Part shown: positions 7,681 through 15,847 of the stretch, one piece after another
How the letters are laid out: every line of letters starts with the position of its first letter
Position numbering within the stretch: the first letter of the stretch is position 1
Assembly (NCBI RefSeq): GCF_904426505.1
Contig: NZ_CAJGBN010000034.1
Span: 310,001 to 374,000, forward strand
Length of the DNA: 64,000 bases
Source of the DNA: Rubrivivax sp. A210
GTDB lineage: Bacteria > Pseudomonadota > Gammaproteobacteria > Burkholderiales > Burkholderiaceae_C
Direction of reading: 5' to 3'
Notes under the pieces: generated by a model
Database searches by the model: none
Seen by the model: the letters and a program-made list of their open reading frames with translations, nothing else
Told to the model about the DNA's origin: nothing
Position numbers and translations under genes: made by a program

Positions 7681-9384
7681 TCAGAAGCGCGCGCCCGCCG
7701 GCCGCTGCTCGGCGGCGTGGAAGGCGGCACCGGCCGCAGCCTCGGCTCGCCGGGCCTCGGCCTGGCGGCCCTGGGCCGCCAGCGCCTGCGCCAGCCCGCC
7801 CAGGGCCCAGCCGTTGGCCGGGTAGCGGGCCAGATCCTCGCGGCAGGCCCGCTCCGCCTCGGCCGGGCGGCCGGCGGCCAGCAGGGCGTCGGCCAGGGCA
7901 TGGCGGGTGGGCGCCAGCCACAGGTGGGGCTCGTCGTAGGTGAGGCCGTCCTCGACCTCGGTGGCCTGCTGCAGCGCCCGCACCGCCGCATGCTGATCGC
8001 TGCGGGCATGCGCAATCTCGGCGGCCAGGCTGAGGCTGGCGATGCGCAGCAACTGCGCCGCCGGGTTGAGGTTCTTGATCTTCAGCGCCGCCAGGGCAGG
8101 GTCGGCGGCCACCGCCTGCAGGCCTTCGAACTCGCGCCGCGCCGGCTCGATCTGGCCGCCGCGCGCCAGGGCCGCGCCACGGGCGTAGCGCCACATCGCC
8201 AGCGGGTAGGGCGCGCTGCCGTCGGGCGGCGGGGTGTCGTGCAGCAGGGCCTGCCAGAGGCCGAAGCGCAGCCGCGTGAAGAAGGGCAGCACCGCATAGT
8301 GCTGCACGATGGCCGACCCCGGATCGCGTCCGCCCGGCCCGCAGGCCACGGGCCGGGCGGCGTCGGCGGCCTGCAGCGCGAGTTGGCGCCGACCCGCCAT
8401 CGCCGCCGCCGCCCACAGGAAGTGCTGGTTGTGCGCCACATAGCCTACGCGGTAGGCGCTCTGGGCGTCGGTGCCGGCGTCCACCCGGGCCAGGTAGCGC
8501 GCGTCGGCGGCGGTCGCGCGCTGGTTGGCGAGGATGGCGTCGTCGTAGCGCCCCACCCGCATGTAGATGTGCGAGGGCATGTGCAGCAGATGGCCCGATC
8601 CGGGCACGGCGTGGGCCAGGTAGTCGGCGCTGGGCAGGGCCTTGTGGGGATGGGGCGACGCCTCTTGCAGGTGAATCCAGTAATGGTGGGCGCCGGGGTG
8701 GCGCGGATCGAGGCGCAGCGCACGCGCCAGCAGGGCTTCGATGCCGGCGGTCCAGGGCTGGGCGCCGCCGCCGGGCAGCCACCAGTCATAAGGGTGGAGG
8801 TTGAGGCGGGCTTCGGCGGCCAGGAAGGCGAGTTCGGCGCTGGCCGGATGGCGCCGCACCTGGCGGTCCATGGCCGCGGCATAGGCCTCCTCGTCCAGCA
8901 CGTCCGGCGTCGGGTGGCGCAAGCTCAGGGCCTGGATCGCGGCCTGGCGCACGGCCGGGGCCCGCCCGGCGTGGCGGCGGGCCTTGGTCAGCGCCTCGGA
9001 CACGCGGGCGGCGGCGCCGGCGTCCATGTCGGCATTGATGGTGGGCCCCAGGGCCCAGGCCAGGGCCCACCAGGCGCTGGCGCAGCGGGGGTCGAGGGCC
9101 AAGGCGGCCTCGAAGGCGCGCACCGCCTCGGCGCCGTTGAAGCCGTGGGCCAGCAGCAGGCCCTGGGCAAACCAGCGCCGCAGCCGTGGATCGGCCGACT
9201 CGACCTCGAAGCGGTGGCTGTCCAGGCCGGCCAGAAGCGGTGCCGCAGCCTCTACGGCCGCGCGGGCCGGCAGGGCCGGGGCCAACAGGCCGCTGCAGGC
9301 CAGCGCCAGGGCCTGGCGGCGGGGCCGCACTGTCTCGCCCTCGACCTCATCCTCGCGCCGCGCCGGGGTGGCCGTCCGATCCAT
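7681..9384 (-). CDS. Exported tetratricopeptide-repeat protein
   Basis: About 567 residues. The chosen ATG (MDRTATP) has GAAGG upstream and leads into a twin-arginine-like signal (RPRRQALALACSGLLAPALPARA region, residues about 20-45), suggesting export as a folded protein. The body is made of alpha-helical repeats with TPR-type spacing (for example AVRAFEAALALDPRCASAWWALAWALG early, and AERACREDLARYPANGWALGGLAQAL near the end). The YDWWLPGGGAQPW and HMPSHIYMRVGRY segments recur in a family of bacterial TPR proteins of unknown function. An alternative ATG 14 codons upstream is possible. It is followed by a GC-rich imperfect hairpin near 7650-7678. Function unknown. Confidence 0.7.
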   Translation of the reverse strand: MDRTATPARREDEVEGETVRPRRQALALACSGLLAPALPARAAVEAAAPLLAGLDSHRFEVESADPRLRRWFAQGLLLAHGFNGAEAVRAFEAALALDPRCASAWWALAWALGPTINADMDAGAAARVSEALTKARRHAGRAPAVRQAAIQALSLRHPTPDVLDEEAYAAAMDRQVRRHPASAELAFLAAEARLNLHPYDWWLPGGGAQPWTAGIEALLARALRLDPRHPGAHHYWIHLQEASPHPHKALPSADYLAHAVPGSGHLLHMPSHIYMRVGRYDDAILANQRATAADARYLARVDAGTDAQSAYRVGYVAHNQHFLWAAAAMAGRRQLALQAADAARPVACGPGGRDPGSAIVQHYAVLPFFTRLRFGLWQALLHDTPPPDGSAPYPLAMWRYARGAALARGGQIEPARREFEGLQAVAADPALAALKIKNLNPAAQLLRIASLSLAAEIAHARSDQHAAVRALQQATEVEDGLTYDEPHLWLAPTRHALADALLAAGRPAEAERACREDLARYPANGWALGGLAQALAAQGRQAEARRAEAAAGAAFHAAEQRPAGARF

Positions 9385-9451
9385 GGCATGGCCTTCAGCG
9401 GGTATGCAGCCCTGCGTGGCGGTCATCGTTGCTGCCTGTCCAGCCGGCCTG

Positions 9452-9919
9452 TCAGAACAAGCCGGGCAGGAAGCGGTGGGTCCGCTCGCGGTAGGCGGCG
9501 TAGCCGGCATGCTGTTCGAGCATCCACCGTTCCTCGAGGGCTGCCTTGGCGACGAGCACGGCAAGCAGGGCGGTCAGGCACACCCATCCCCAGGGCGCAC
9601 CGGCGGCCCAGGCGCAGGCCAGGCCGAAGGCGAGCACCGCGGTGTACATCGGATGGCGTATCCAGCGGTAGGGGCCGCGCTGCACCAACTGCCCGCCTTC
9701 GCGCGGCGAAGGGTGGATATTGAAGTTTCCCGGCCGGTTGCTGGCCAGCGCCCACAGCCCCAGCAGCGTGCTGCCCGCTGCCATTGCCCAGGCTGTTGCA
9801 GGCGCACGACCACCCGTGACGGCGGGCCCCGCAAGCACGGCCAGCGCCGCGAGCAGGGCAAACTGGCAAGCGACCAGCGCCGAGCCCCAGTGCCGATGGC
9901 GCGCGTCAGCCCGGATCAT
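9452..9919 (-). CDS. ICMT/PEMT-like membrane methyltransferase
   Basis: A 155-residue membrane protein with about four helices. The C-terminal half carries the family motif GPYRWIRHPMYTAVL, then EERWMLEQHAGYAAYRERTHRFLP, which are the SAM-binding RHPxY and EExxL...YxxY features of the isoprenylcysteine carboxyl methyltransferase/phospholipid methyltransferase group. In bacteria these proteins methylate lipids or small molecules; the substrate is unknown. Its stop lies about 70 bases before the TPR gene on the same strand, so the two may be co-transcribed. Confidence 0.8.
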   Translation of the reverse strand: MIRADARHRHWGSALVACQFALLAALAVLAGPAVTGGRAPATAWAMAAGSTLLGLWALASNRPGNFNIHPSPREGGQLVQRGPYRWIRHPMYTAVLAFGLACAWAAGAPWGWVCLTALLAVLVAKAALEERWMLEQHAGYAAYRERTHRFLPGLF

Positions 9920-9970
9920 GGGTGGCCACCACCGGACCTGGCTGCCCGTGTCGTTCGCCGCCGCCCCACA

Positions 9971-10681
9971 TCAGCCCGCCTTCTTCATCAGCAGGCGCAC
10001 ATGCATGGGGCGCATGAAGCAAGTGCCGTCGGGGCCGCGATGGGGATCGAACACGGCGCGCGTGGCGGCGAGCTTGGCCTCGTCGATGCGGTGGTCGGCA
10101 AAGCTGGGCCGCATCATGCGCTGCTCGAACTCGGCAAAGTCGCGAAAGCGCACCGGCATCTCGAAGCGCTGCTCGCCCACCTGGGTCCAGGCGCCGCCCT
10201 GCAGCGCCGTGTCCACCGCCGCCTGAGCCGCGGCGCGCACCACGCCTTCGTCGTTGAAGACCCGGATCACGTCGTTGAACGGCCCGCCATAGACCGGCTC
10301 CGACACATACAGGTGACCACCCGGGCGCAGCACCCGTGCCACTTCGCGCAAGGCCTGTGCCATCAGGTCGATGGGGACGTGGTGCAACGACTTCAGCATC
10401 AGCGCGAGGTCGAATCCTGAGTCGGCACAGGGGATGGCCTGGGCCCCCGCCATCACGAATGCGAGGCCTTCCTGGGGCGCGGCCAGGTTCTTGGCATGCT
10501 GAAGCGTGTCGACCTCCAGGGCCGTCACCCTGCTGCCCGGGTGGCGCGCGACCAGGGCTCGCGACAACTGAGCGGCGCCACAGCCGAGTTCGATGATGTG
10601 CTGCCCGGCCAGCGGCAGCAGGCCGGCCAGGACATCGAGTTCGTCGTCGATCACGGGCGGGGTCCGGGCGCTGGCATTCAT
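9971..10681 (-). CDS. SAM-dependent class I methyltransferase
   Basis: A 236-residue soluble enzyme. ATG (MNASART) is preceded by GAGGA at 7 bases; the longer in-frame extension upstream has no ribosome site. Motif I IIELGCGAAQ, an acidic motif II (VTALEVD), and the post-motif segment LKSLHHVP plus VLRPGGHLYVSEPVY identify a Methyltransf_11-type Rossmann fold of the UbiE/small-molecule group. Substrate unknown. It is transcribed divergently from the cytochrome P460 gene across a 296-base gap in which I see no convincing promoter or repeat. Confidence 0.83.
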   Translation of the reverse strand: MNASARTPPVIDDELDVLAGLLPLAGQHIIELGCGAAQLSRALVARHPGSRVTALEVDTLQHAKNLAAPQEGLAFVMAGAQAIPCADSGFDLALMLKSLHHVPIDLMAQALREVARVLRPGGHLYVSEPVYGGPFNDVIRVFNDEGVVRAAAQAAVDTALQGGAWTQVGEQRFEMPVRFRDFAEFEQRMMRPSFADHRIDEAKLAATRAVFDPHRGPDGTCFMRPMHVRLLMKKAG

Positions 10682-10977
10682 GCGGTCTTCCTCTTCAGGC
10701 AAGGCAGGGGCGTGGCGGATGGTGCGCCCACGAGCGGCGGGGTCGGACTTCCGCCCCTGCCCATGCGGCCCGCGGACAGGGCGGCAGGGTAACGCAATGG
10801 CGCCCATGATCGAGGGCGGCGGGCAAGCGGGCGGATCCTTGGGGCCTCGATGGAATATTCCGGGGCCTTGCGGGGTCTACCGTCTGGCCCTGGCCCGCAA
10901 GGGCCGCCAGCCACTGCCTCACTGGATGCCTGGCCGCATCCCTTGTCTGTTCCCTGATCTTCCCCTGGAGTCCCACG

Positions 10978-11469
10978 TTGAATCGAAACCTGATCATCCT
11001 CGCGCTGGCCTGTGGCAGCGCCGTTTCGGCCCTGGCCGCCGAGCCGGCACCCAATGGCATCACCTTGCCCGAGGGCTACAAGGACTGGCGCCTGTTGAGC
11101 ACGCACTTCCGCACCGACAACAACACCATTCGCGCGGTGCTGGGCAACGATGTCGCCATCAAGGCCGCACGCGAGGGCAAGACCAATCCCTGGCCCGATG
11201 GCAGCGTGCTGGCCAAACTGGTCTGGAAGGCCGCCAAGCACGAGAAGTGGGAAACCGCGATGGAGCCCGGGGCCTTCGTGCATGCCGAGTTCATGACCAA
11301 GAACACGGCGCGCTTCGCCGCCACCGGCGGCTGGGGCTACGCGCGCTGGCTGGGCCAGGACCAGAAGCCCTATGGCAAGGATGCGAATTTCGTCCAGGAG
11401 TGCGTGGGCTGCCACACCCCGGTGAAGGACAGCGACTGGGTGTTCACCCACCCGGTGAAGCTGCCCTGA
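10978..11469 (+). CDS. Cytochrome P460-family c-type haem protein
   Basis: A 163-residue secreted protein starting with TTG, preceded by GGAG. It has a signal peptide cut near residue 20 (AVSALAA-EPAP) and a single C-terminal haem site CVGCH (about residue 142-146). The opening LPEGYKDWRLLSTHFRTDN and the central KNPWPDGSVLAK-like segment (here TNPWPDGSVLAKLVWK) are standard for the cytochrome P460 family. Relatives oxidise hydroxylamine or bind NO, using a lysine cross-linked to the haem; Lys residues precede the haem site here but I cannot assign the cross-link. Periplasmic location is expected. No partner gene is adjacent. Confidence 0.85.
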   Translation: MNRNLIILALACGSAVSALAAEPAPNGITLPEGYKDWRLLSTHFRTDNNTIRAVLGNDVAIKAAREGKTNPWPDGSVLAKLVWKAAKHEKWETAMEPGAFVHAEFMTKNTARFAATGGWGYARWLGQDQKPYGKDANFVQECVGCHTPVKDSDWVFTHPVKLP

Positions 11470-11850
11470 CCCGGCCGGCGCGCCCGTGGCCGGGTTGTCG
11501 GCCCCTCCAAGGCCGCAAATTGCTGCCGGCAGCCGCCGCGGCGGGTGACAGGAAGCAATTCGACACACCTGTTCCGCCCCCCTGGATAGGGGGGTGGGGG
11601 GAAGGCGCGATGGCGGCCGCAAACCCCAGGGTCGGGTCTTCCGCCCCCAATGACTTGGGCTGCCGTCACCAGAGCGGTGCAAGTTGCCGCACTTGTGGCG
11701 CAGTGCTGGGGGATATGCCCCATATGCTTGAAATTCGGGTCGCTCGGCGAAATGTGCATTCGTAACATTTCGCCCTGCCGGTCGTATTTGGATGGACCGC
11801 GAGGCTTCTGTGGGACGTGTCAGTTCAATGACAAAGCGTCCGAGAAAACC
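11470..11850 (+). other. 381-base gap upstream of the polysaccharide locus
   Basis: No gene is supported here, although an open frame runs in from 11650 without a ribosome site. The region holds C/G runs around 11575-11605, a near-repeat of ATATG (11713 and 11722) and a strong inverted repeat at 11746-11774 (separate entry). Base composition falls locally after 11700, unlike the flanking genes, which fits a promoter region. No clear -10/-35 pair was found. Confidence 0.6.
11746..11774. promoter_or_regulatory. 10-bp perfect inverted repeat, likely operator or leader hairpin
   Basis: GGCGAAATGT (11746-11755) and ACATTTCGCC (11765-11774) are exact reverse complements separated by 9 bases, located 76 bases before the first gene of the polysaccharide locus. 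The arms contain an AAAT core and are less GC-rich than the surroundings, so this is not a chance GC palindrome. It could bind a dimeric regulator or fold as an RNA hairpin. There is no U-run after it, so an intrinsic terminator is unlikely. Confidence 0.5.
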
Positions 11851-13218
11851 ATGAAGCGCGTTCTGATCTATTCGCACGACACCTTCGGCCTGGGCAACAT
11901 CCGGCGCATGCTGGAAGTGGCCCGTCACCTCGTGCAGTCGTCGCCCGAGGTTTCGGTGCTGGTGGTCACGGGCAGCCCCATGCTGCATGCCTTCCGCATT
12001 CCGCAGCGGGTGGATTACGTGAAGCTGCCTTGCCTGTCGCGCAACGTCGAGGGCCGCTACGGCGCGCGCTACCTTGACCTGACGCTGGACGCCACGGTGC
12101 GGCTGCGCGCCAACATCATCCGCAGCACGATTGCCGACTTCGAGCCCGACCTGATCCTGGTCGACAAGAAGCCCTTCGGCGTCGAGGACGAACTGGCCGG
12201 CGCGTTGAGCGAGTTGCCGGTGGGCGCCGCCCGTCCCAAGCTGGTGCTGCTGCTGCGCGACATCCTCGACAGCCCCGAGGCCACGACCCGGGTCTGGAAG
12301 AAGAACGGCTGCTTCGAGGCCATCGAGGCCTATTACGACGAAGTGCTGGTGGTGGGCTCGCCCGAGGTCTTCGACCTGCGCCACGAGTACCAGTTTCCGC
12401 CGTTCGCCGCGGCCAAGGTCAACTTCTGCGGCTACATCGCCCGCGAGCCGGGCCGCCGCACGCGCGCCGAGGCGCGCCAGGATCTGGGCGTGGCCCCGGG
12501 CCAGCCGCTGGTGGTGGTCACCGCCGGCGGCGGCGAGGACGGCCATGCGCTGCTCAGCAACTACCTCGAAGGCCTGCGCCTTCTGCCCGCGGCCGAGCGT
12601 CCGCGCAGCCACATCGTCTGCGGCCCCGAAATGGGCGACGCTCCGCGCGCTGCGCTGCACCGTGCCGCCGCCGCGCTGCCGCAGGTCAGCCTGCAGGACT
12701 TCAGCGACGACATGATGTCGGTGATGTCCGCCGGTGACGTGGTGGTGGCGATGGGCGGTTACAACACGGTGTGCGAGCTGCTCACGCTGCACAAGCGCGC
12801 CGTCATCGTGCCGCGCTGCAAGCCGGGCCTGGAGCAAACCATTCGCGCCGAGCGCATGTCGCGCCTGGGCCTGCTGAGCATGGTCCACCCGGAAGAAATC
12901 ACGCCCGAAGGCCTGCTGGAGACGGTGGCGGCCGAATTGCTTCACGCCACGGGCCCGGCCAGTCATGCCAAACTGAAGAACCTCGACGGCCTGGCTCATT
13001 GCACGGCTGCGATCTTCGAACAGATCGGTCTCGATACCCACGAAAAGCTGCCCGCAAGGACGCCCGCCAAGCAACCGGCCAAGGCCCCCGCCCGGCCCAA
13101 GCCCGCCCCTGCGTACACCCACGGCCTCGCGCAAGTTCCCGCGCTCCAAACTGATCTCGCCCTGCACCGGGGCACGCCATGGAATCAAGCCTCGTTCAAC
13201 GTCAGCAGCGCCCGCTAG
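11851..13218 (+). CDS. GT28/MurG-like glycosyltransferase, first of three paralogues
   Basis: A 455-residue cytoplasmic protein. I start it at ATG (MKRVLIYSHDTFGLGN), because the family begins with this beta strand and glycine loop; the upstream extension is Cys-rich and unlikely. The N-domain has GLGNIRR and DLILVDKKPFG. The C-domain has VVTAGGGEDG and VVAMGGYNTVCELL, the UDP-sugar-binding GGxNT-type segment of MurG/GT28 folds. After about residue 395 comes a Pro/Lys/Ala-rich tail absent from its two paralogues. It overlaps the next gene by 40 bases. It probably transfers a sugar from a nucleotide donor to a lipid or glycan acceptor; donor and acceptor unknown. Confidence 0.78.
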   Translation: MKRVLIYSHDTFGLGNIRRMLEVARHLVQSSPEVSVLVVTGSPMLHAFRIPQRVDYVKLPCLSRNVEGRYGARYLDLTLDATVRLRANIIRSTIADFEPDLILVDKKPFGVEDELAGALSELPVGAARPKLVLLLRDILDSPEATTRVWKKNGCFEAIEAYYDEVLVVGSPEVFDLRHEYQFPPFAAAKVNFCGYIAREPGRRTRAEARQDLGVAPGQPLVVVTAGGGEDGHALLSNYLEGLRLLPAAERPRSHIVCGPEMGDAPRAALHRAAAALPQVSLQDFSDDMMSVMSAGDVVVAMGGYNTVCELLTLHKRAVIVPRCKPGLEQTIRAERMSRLGLLSMVHPEEITPEGLLETVAAELLHATGPASHAKLKNLDGLAHCTAAIFEQIGLDTHEKLPARTPAKQPAKAPARPKPAPAYTHGLAQVPALQTDLALHRGTPWNQASFNVSSAR

Positions 13219-14468
13219 GAATCCTGGTCAAGATCTATCCCAAGCTGTCGGAAACCTTCATCCTCGAAGAGATCCTGGGACTCGAAAGACTGGGCCTGCC
13301 GCTGCGCCTGTATGCGCTGGCCCCCGCCACCGACGCCATCACCCACCCGGCCGTCGCCGATGTCTTGGCCCCGCTGGTCACCGTGCCGGCGCCCGCCGGT
13401 GGCCAGCTCTGGAGCTTTGCCGCGCGCCACGCGCGGCAGTTCCTGGCCTCGCCGCTGCGCTACCTGGGCGCGCTGGCCTACGCCGCCGGCCGTGGCCGGC
13501 TGAAAGACTTCTTGCGCGCCGGCTGGCTGGCGCAGCAACTGGCGCGCGATGGCGTGCAGCATCTGCACACGCACTTCATTTCTTCGCCGGCCGATGTGGC
13601 CGAGCTGGTGAAGCGCATCGCCGGGCTGCCGTTCTCGATCTCGGCCCATGCCAAGGACATCTACCTGTCCGACCCGGCCGATCTGGCGCGCAAGATGCAC
13701 GCCGCGCAGTTCACCGTCACCTGCACCGAGGCCAACCGCCAGACGCTGGCGCAGATTGCGCCGCAGGCGCCGCTGCAGCGCATGTACCACGGCGTCGACC
13801 ACGAGCTCTTCCACCCCCGACGGCGCCTGCTGGCCACCGAGCTGCCGCTGATCGTCAGCGTCGGCCGGCTGCGCGCCAAGAAGGGCCTGGACACGCTGAT
13901 CGCGGCCTGTGCCAGCCTGCGCGAGCGCGGCGAGCCCTTCCGCTGCGAAATCGTCGGCTATGGCGAAGAGCAGGACAAGCTGAAGGCGCAGATCGCCCAG
14001 CTGGACCTGGGCGATCAGGTCGTGCTGGTGGGCAAGCTGGCGCGCGAGCAGGTCATCGAGCGCTATGCGCGTGCCGCTGTCTATGTGCAGCCCTCGCGCA
14101 TCGCCGCTGACGGCGACCGCGATGGCATCCCCAATGTGCTGCTCGAGGCCATGGCCATGGGCGTGCCGGTGGTGGCCTCGCGCGTCTCGGGCATTCCCGA
14201 ACTGGTTGAGCACGGCGTCAACGGCGTGCTGGTCGAGCCCGACGACCCGGTGGCACTGGCCGATGCGATGGCGGCGCTGATCCACCAGCCGGCGCGCTGC
14301 GCCGACCTCGGTTGCCGGGCGCGCCAGACGGTGACCGAGAACTTCGACAACGACCACAACCTGCGCCTTCTCTGCAAGTTGCTGCAGCGCCAGCCGCAGA
14401 CCGCGGAAGCGCCGGTTGCGCAAGCCCCGGTCGCGCTGGCGGCCAACCCCCTGCGGAGCACGAAATGA
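13179..14468 (+). CDS. GT4 glycosyltransferase (WcaL-like), first of a tandem pair
   Basis: A 429-residue GT-B enzyme. KLSETFILEEI at the start is typical of the colanic-acid WcaL/AmsK group. The Rossmann C-domain shows VSVGRLRAKKGLD, then the donor-site segment DGDRDGIPNVLLEAMAMGVPVVASRVSGIPELV with the acidic-x7-E pattern. It starts inside the 3' end of the preceding gene (40-base overlap) and ends in an ATGA overlap with the second GT4 gene. The C-terminal 30 residues are Pro/Ala-rich. A retaining transferase acting on a lipid-linked glycan in the cytoplasm is expected. Confidence 0.88.
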   Translation: MESSLVQRQQRPLGILVKIYPKLSETFILEEILGLERLGLPLRLYALAPATDAITHPAVADVLAPLVTVPAPAGGQLWSFAARHARQFLASPLRYLGALAYAAGRGRLKDFLRAGWLAQQLARDGVQHLHTHFISSPADVAELVKRIAGLPFSISAHAKDIYLSDPADLARKMHAAQFTVTCTEANRQTLAQIAPQAPLQRMYHGVDHELFHPRRRLLATELPLIVSVGRLRAKKGLDTLIAACASLRERGEPFRCEIVGYGEEQDKLKAQIAQLDLGDQVVLVGKLAREQVIERYARAAVYVQPSRIAADGDRDGIPNVLLEAMAMGVPVVASRVSGIPELVEHGVNGVLVEPDDPVALADAMAALIHQPARCADLGCRARQTVTENFDNDHNLRLLCKLLQRQPQTAEAPVAQAPVALAANPLRSTK

Positions 14469-15847
14469 GCACGCCCAGCCACCCGGCGCTGGCCGCCGCC
14501 TTGCCCTCGACGCCCACCGACCTGCCGCCAGGCAGCAGCGTGGCCTATGTGATGAACGGCTTTCCGCGCCTGTCGGAGACCTTCATCGCGCACGAAATCC
14601 ACCAGCTCGAGCAGGCCGGCCTGCGCCTGCGCCTCTTCGTCGTCAAGCGCGAGAACGAGCCCATGGTGCATCCGGTGGTGAGCGCCATCCACGCGCCGCT
14701 GGCCTACCTGTCCAAGGCGACGTCGCTATCGGGCACCACGCTCACCGGCTGGCTGCGTCGCAACCTGCCCACCTTCGGCGCGGCCCAGCTGCGCGTGCTG
14801 GCACGCCACCCGCTGCGCTACCTGGCCACGCTGGCCTCGGCGGCAGCGCTGACCTGGCGCCACTGGCCGCGCAAGGTCTTCGTGAAGGAGTTTTTGCAGG
14901 CCGGCGAGATCGCCGCCGCGGTGCTGGCCGATGGCAGCGTGCAGCATCTGCATGGCCATTTCTGCCACGGCGTGGCCACCATCACCTGGTTTGCCAGCCG
15001 CATGACCGGCATTCCCTTCAGCTTCACGGCCCACGCGAAGGACATCTACCAGGCCGAGCTCAACCCCGGCCGATTGCTCGAGCGCAAGCTGGGCGCGGCG
15101 CGCTTTGTCGCCACCTGCACCTGCGCCAACGCCCTGGTGCTGCAGGCGCGGCACGAGCGCCCGCACGAGGTACACACCATCTACCACGGTCTGGACACCG
15201 ACTACTTCTCGCCCGCCGAGAACCCGGTCAAGCCGGCCGTGCCCACGGTGCTGGCGGTGGGCCGCCTGGTCGAGAAGAAGGGCTTCGACCAGCTCATCGC
15301 CGCCTGCGGCCTGTTGCGCCAGCAGGGCGTGGCCTTCCGCTGCCTCATCGTCGGCGAAGACGGCAGCGCCGGCCCCGCGCTGCGGGCGCAGATCGCCTCA
15401 CTGGGCCTGGACGACACGGTGCAGCTGCACGGTGCCGTGACGCAGGAAAAGCTGCGCGAGATTTACCGCGCGGCCCAGACTTTTGCGCTGCCCTGCCAGA
15501 TCATGGAAGACGGCGACCGCGACGGGTTCCCCAATGTGCTGGCCGAGGCCATGGCGATGGGCGTGCCGGTGGTCTCCACCGCCATCTCGGGCATCCCCGA
15601 GATGATCGACGACGGCGTCCACGGCCTGCTGGTGCAGCCGCGCGACCCGGCGGCGCTGGCCGGCGCGCTGCAGCGCGTGCTCACCGACGCCGCTCTGCAC
15701 GCGGCGCTGGCACGCGCCGGCCGCGAGCGCATCTGCGAGCGCTTCGATTCGCGCCGCACCACCTTGGCGCTGCGCGACCTTTTTCTGGCCCAGCTGCAGC
15801 TGCGCCAGCGCCGGCGCGAGAGTCAAGCCGAGAAAGCGGCGGCATGA
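14465..15847 (+). CDS. GT4 glycosyltransferase (WcaL-like), second of a tandem pair
   Basis: A 460-residue paralogue of the preceding enzyme. Both share LSETFI..EI, FSxxAHAKDIY in the N-domain, and the DGDRDGxPNVLxEAMAMGVPVV donor-site segment, suggesting local duplication followed by divergence. The ATG start is fixed by the ATGA overlap with the upstream stop, although it gives about 28 residues before the first family motif. It ends in another ATGA overlap with the heparinase-like gene. The pair probably adds two successive sugars of a repeat unit; sugar identity unknown. Confidence 0.88.
   Translation: MSTPSHPALAAALPSTPTDLPPGSSVAYVMNGFPRLSETFIAHEIHQLEQAGLRLRLFVVKRENEPMVHPVVSAIHAPLAYLSKATSLSGTTLTGWLRRNLPTFGAAQLRVLARHPLRYLATLASAAALTWRHWPRKVFVKEFLQAGEIAAAVLADGSVQHLHGHFCHGVATITWFASRMTGIPFSFTAHAKDIYQAELNPGRLLERKLGAARFVATCTCANALVLQARHERPHEVHTIYHGLDTDYFSPAENPVKPAVPTVLAVGRLVEKKGFDQLIAACGLLRQQGVAFRCLIVGEDGSAGPALRAQIASLGLDDTVQLHGAVTQEKLREIYRAAQTFALPCQIMEDGDRDGFPNVLAEAMAMGVPVVSTAISGIPEMIDDGVHGLLVQPRDPAALAGALQRVLTDAALHAALARAGRERICERFDSRRTTLALRDLFLAQLQLRQRRRESQAEKAAA

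Noticed and set aside
11690..11720. Sigma-54 promoter before the glycan locus
   Set aside because: GG and GC pairs exist but the spacing is wrong by two or more bases in every alignment tried.
10678..13188. Minus-strand open frame of 836 codons across the P460 and first GT28 genes
   Set aside because: It spans two real genes and an intergenic region and has the low-complexity composition of an antisense shadow.
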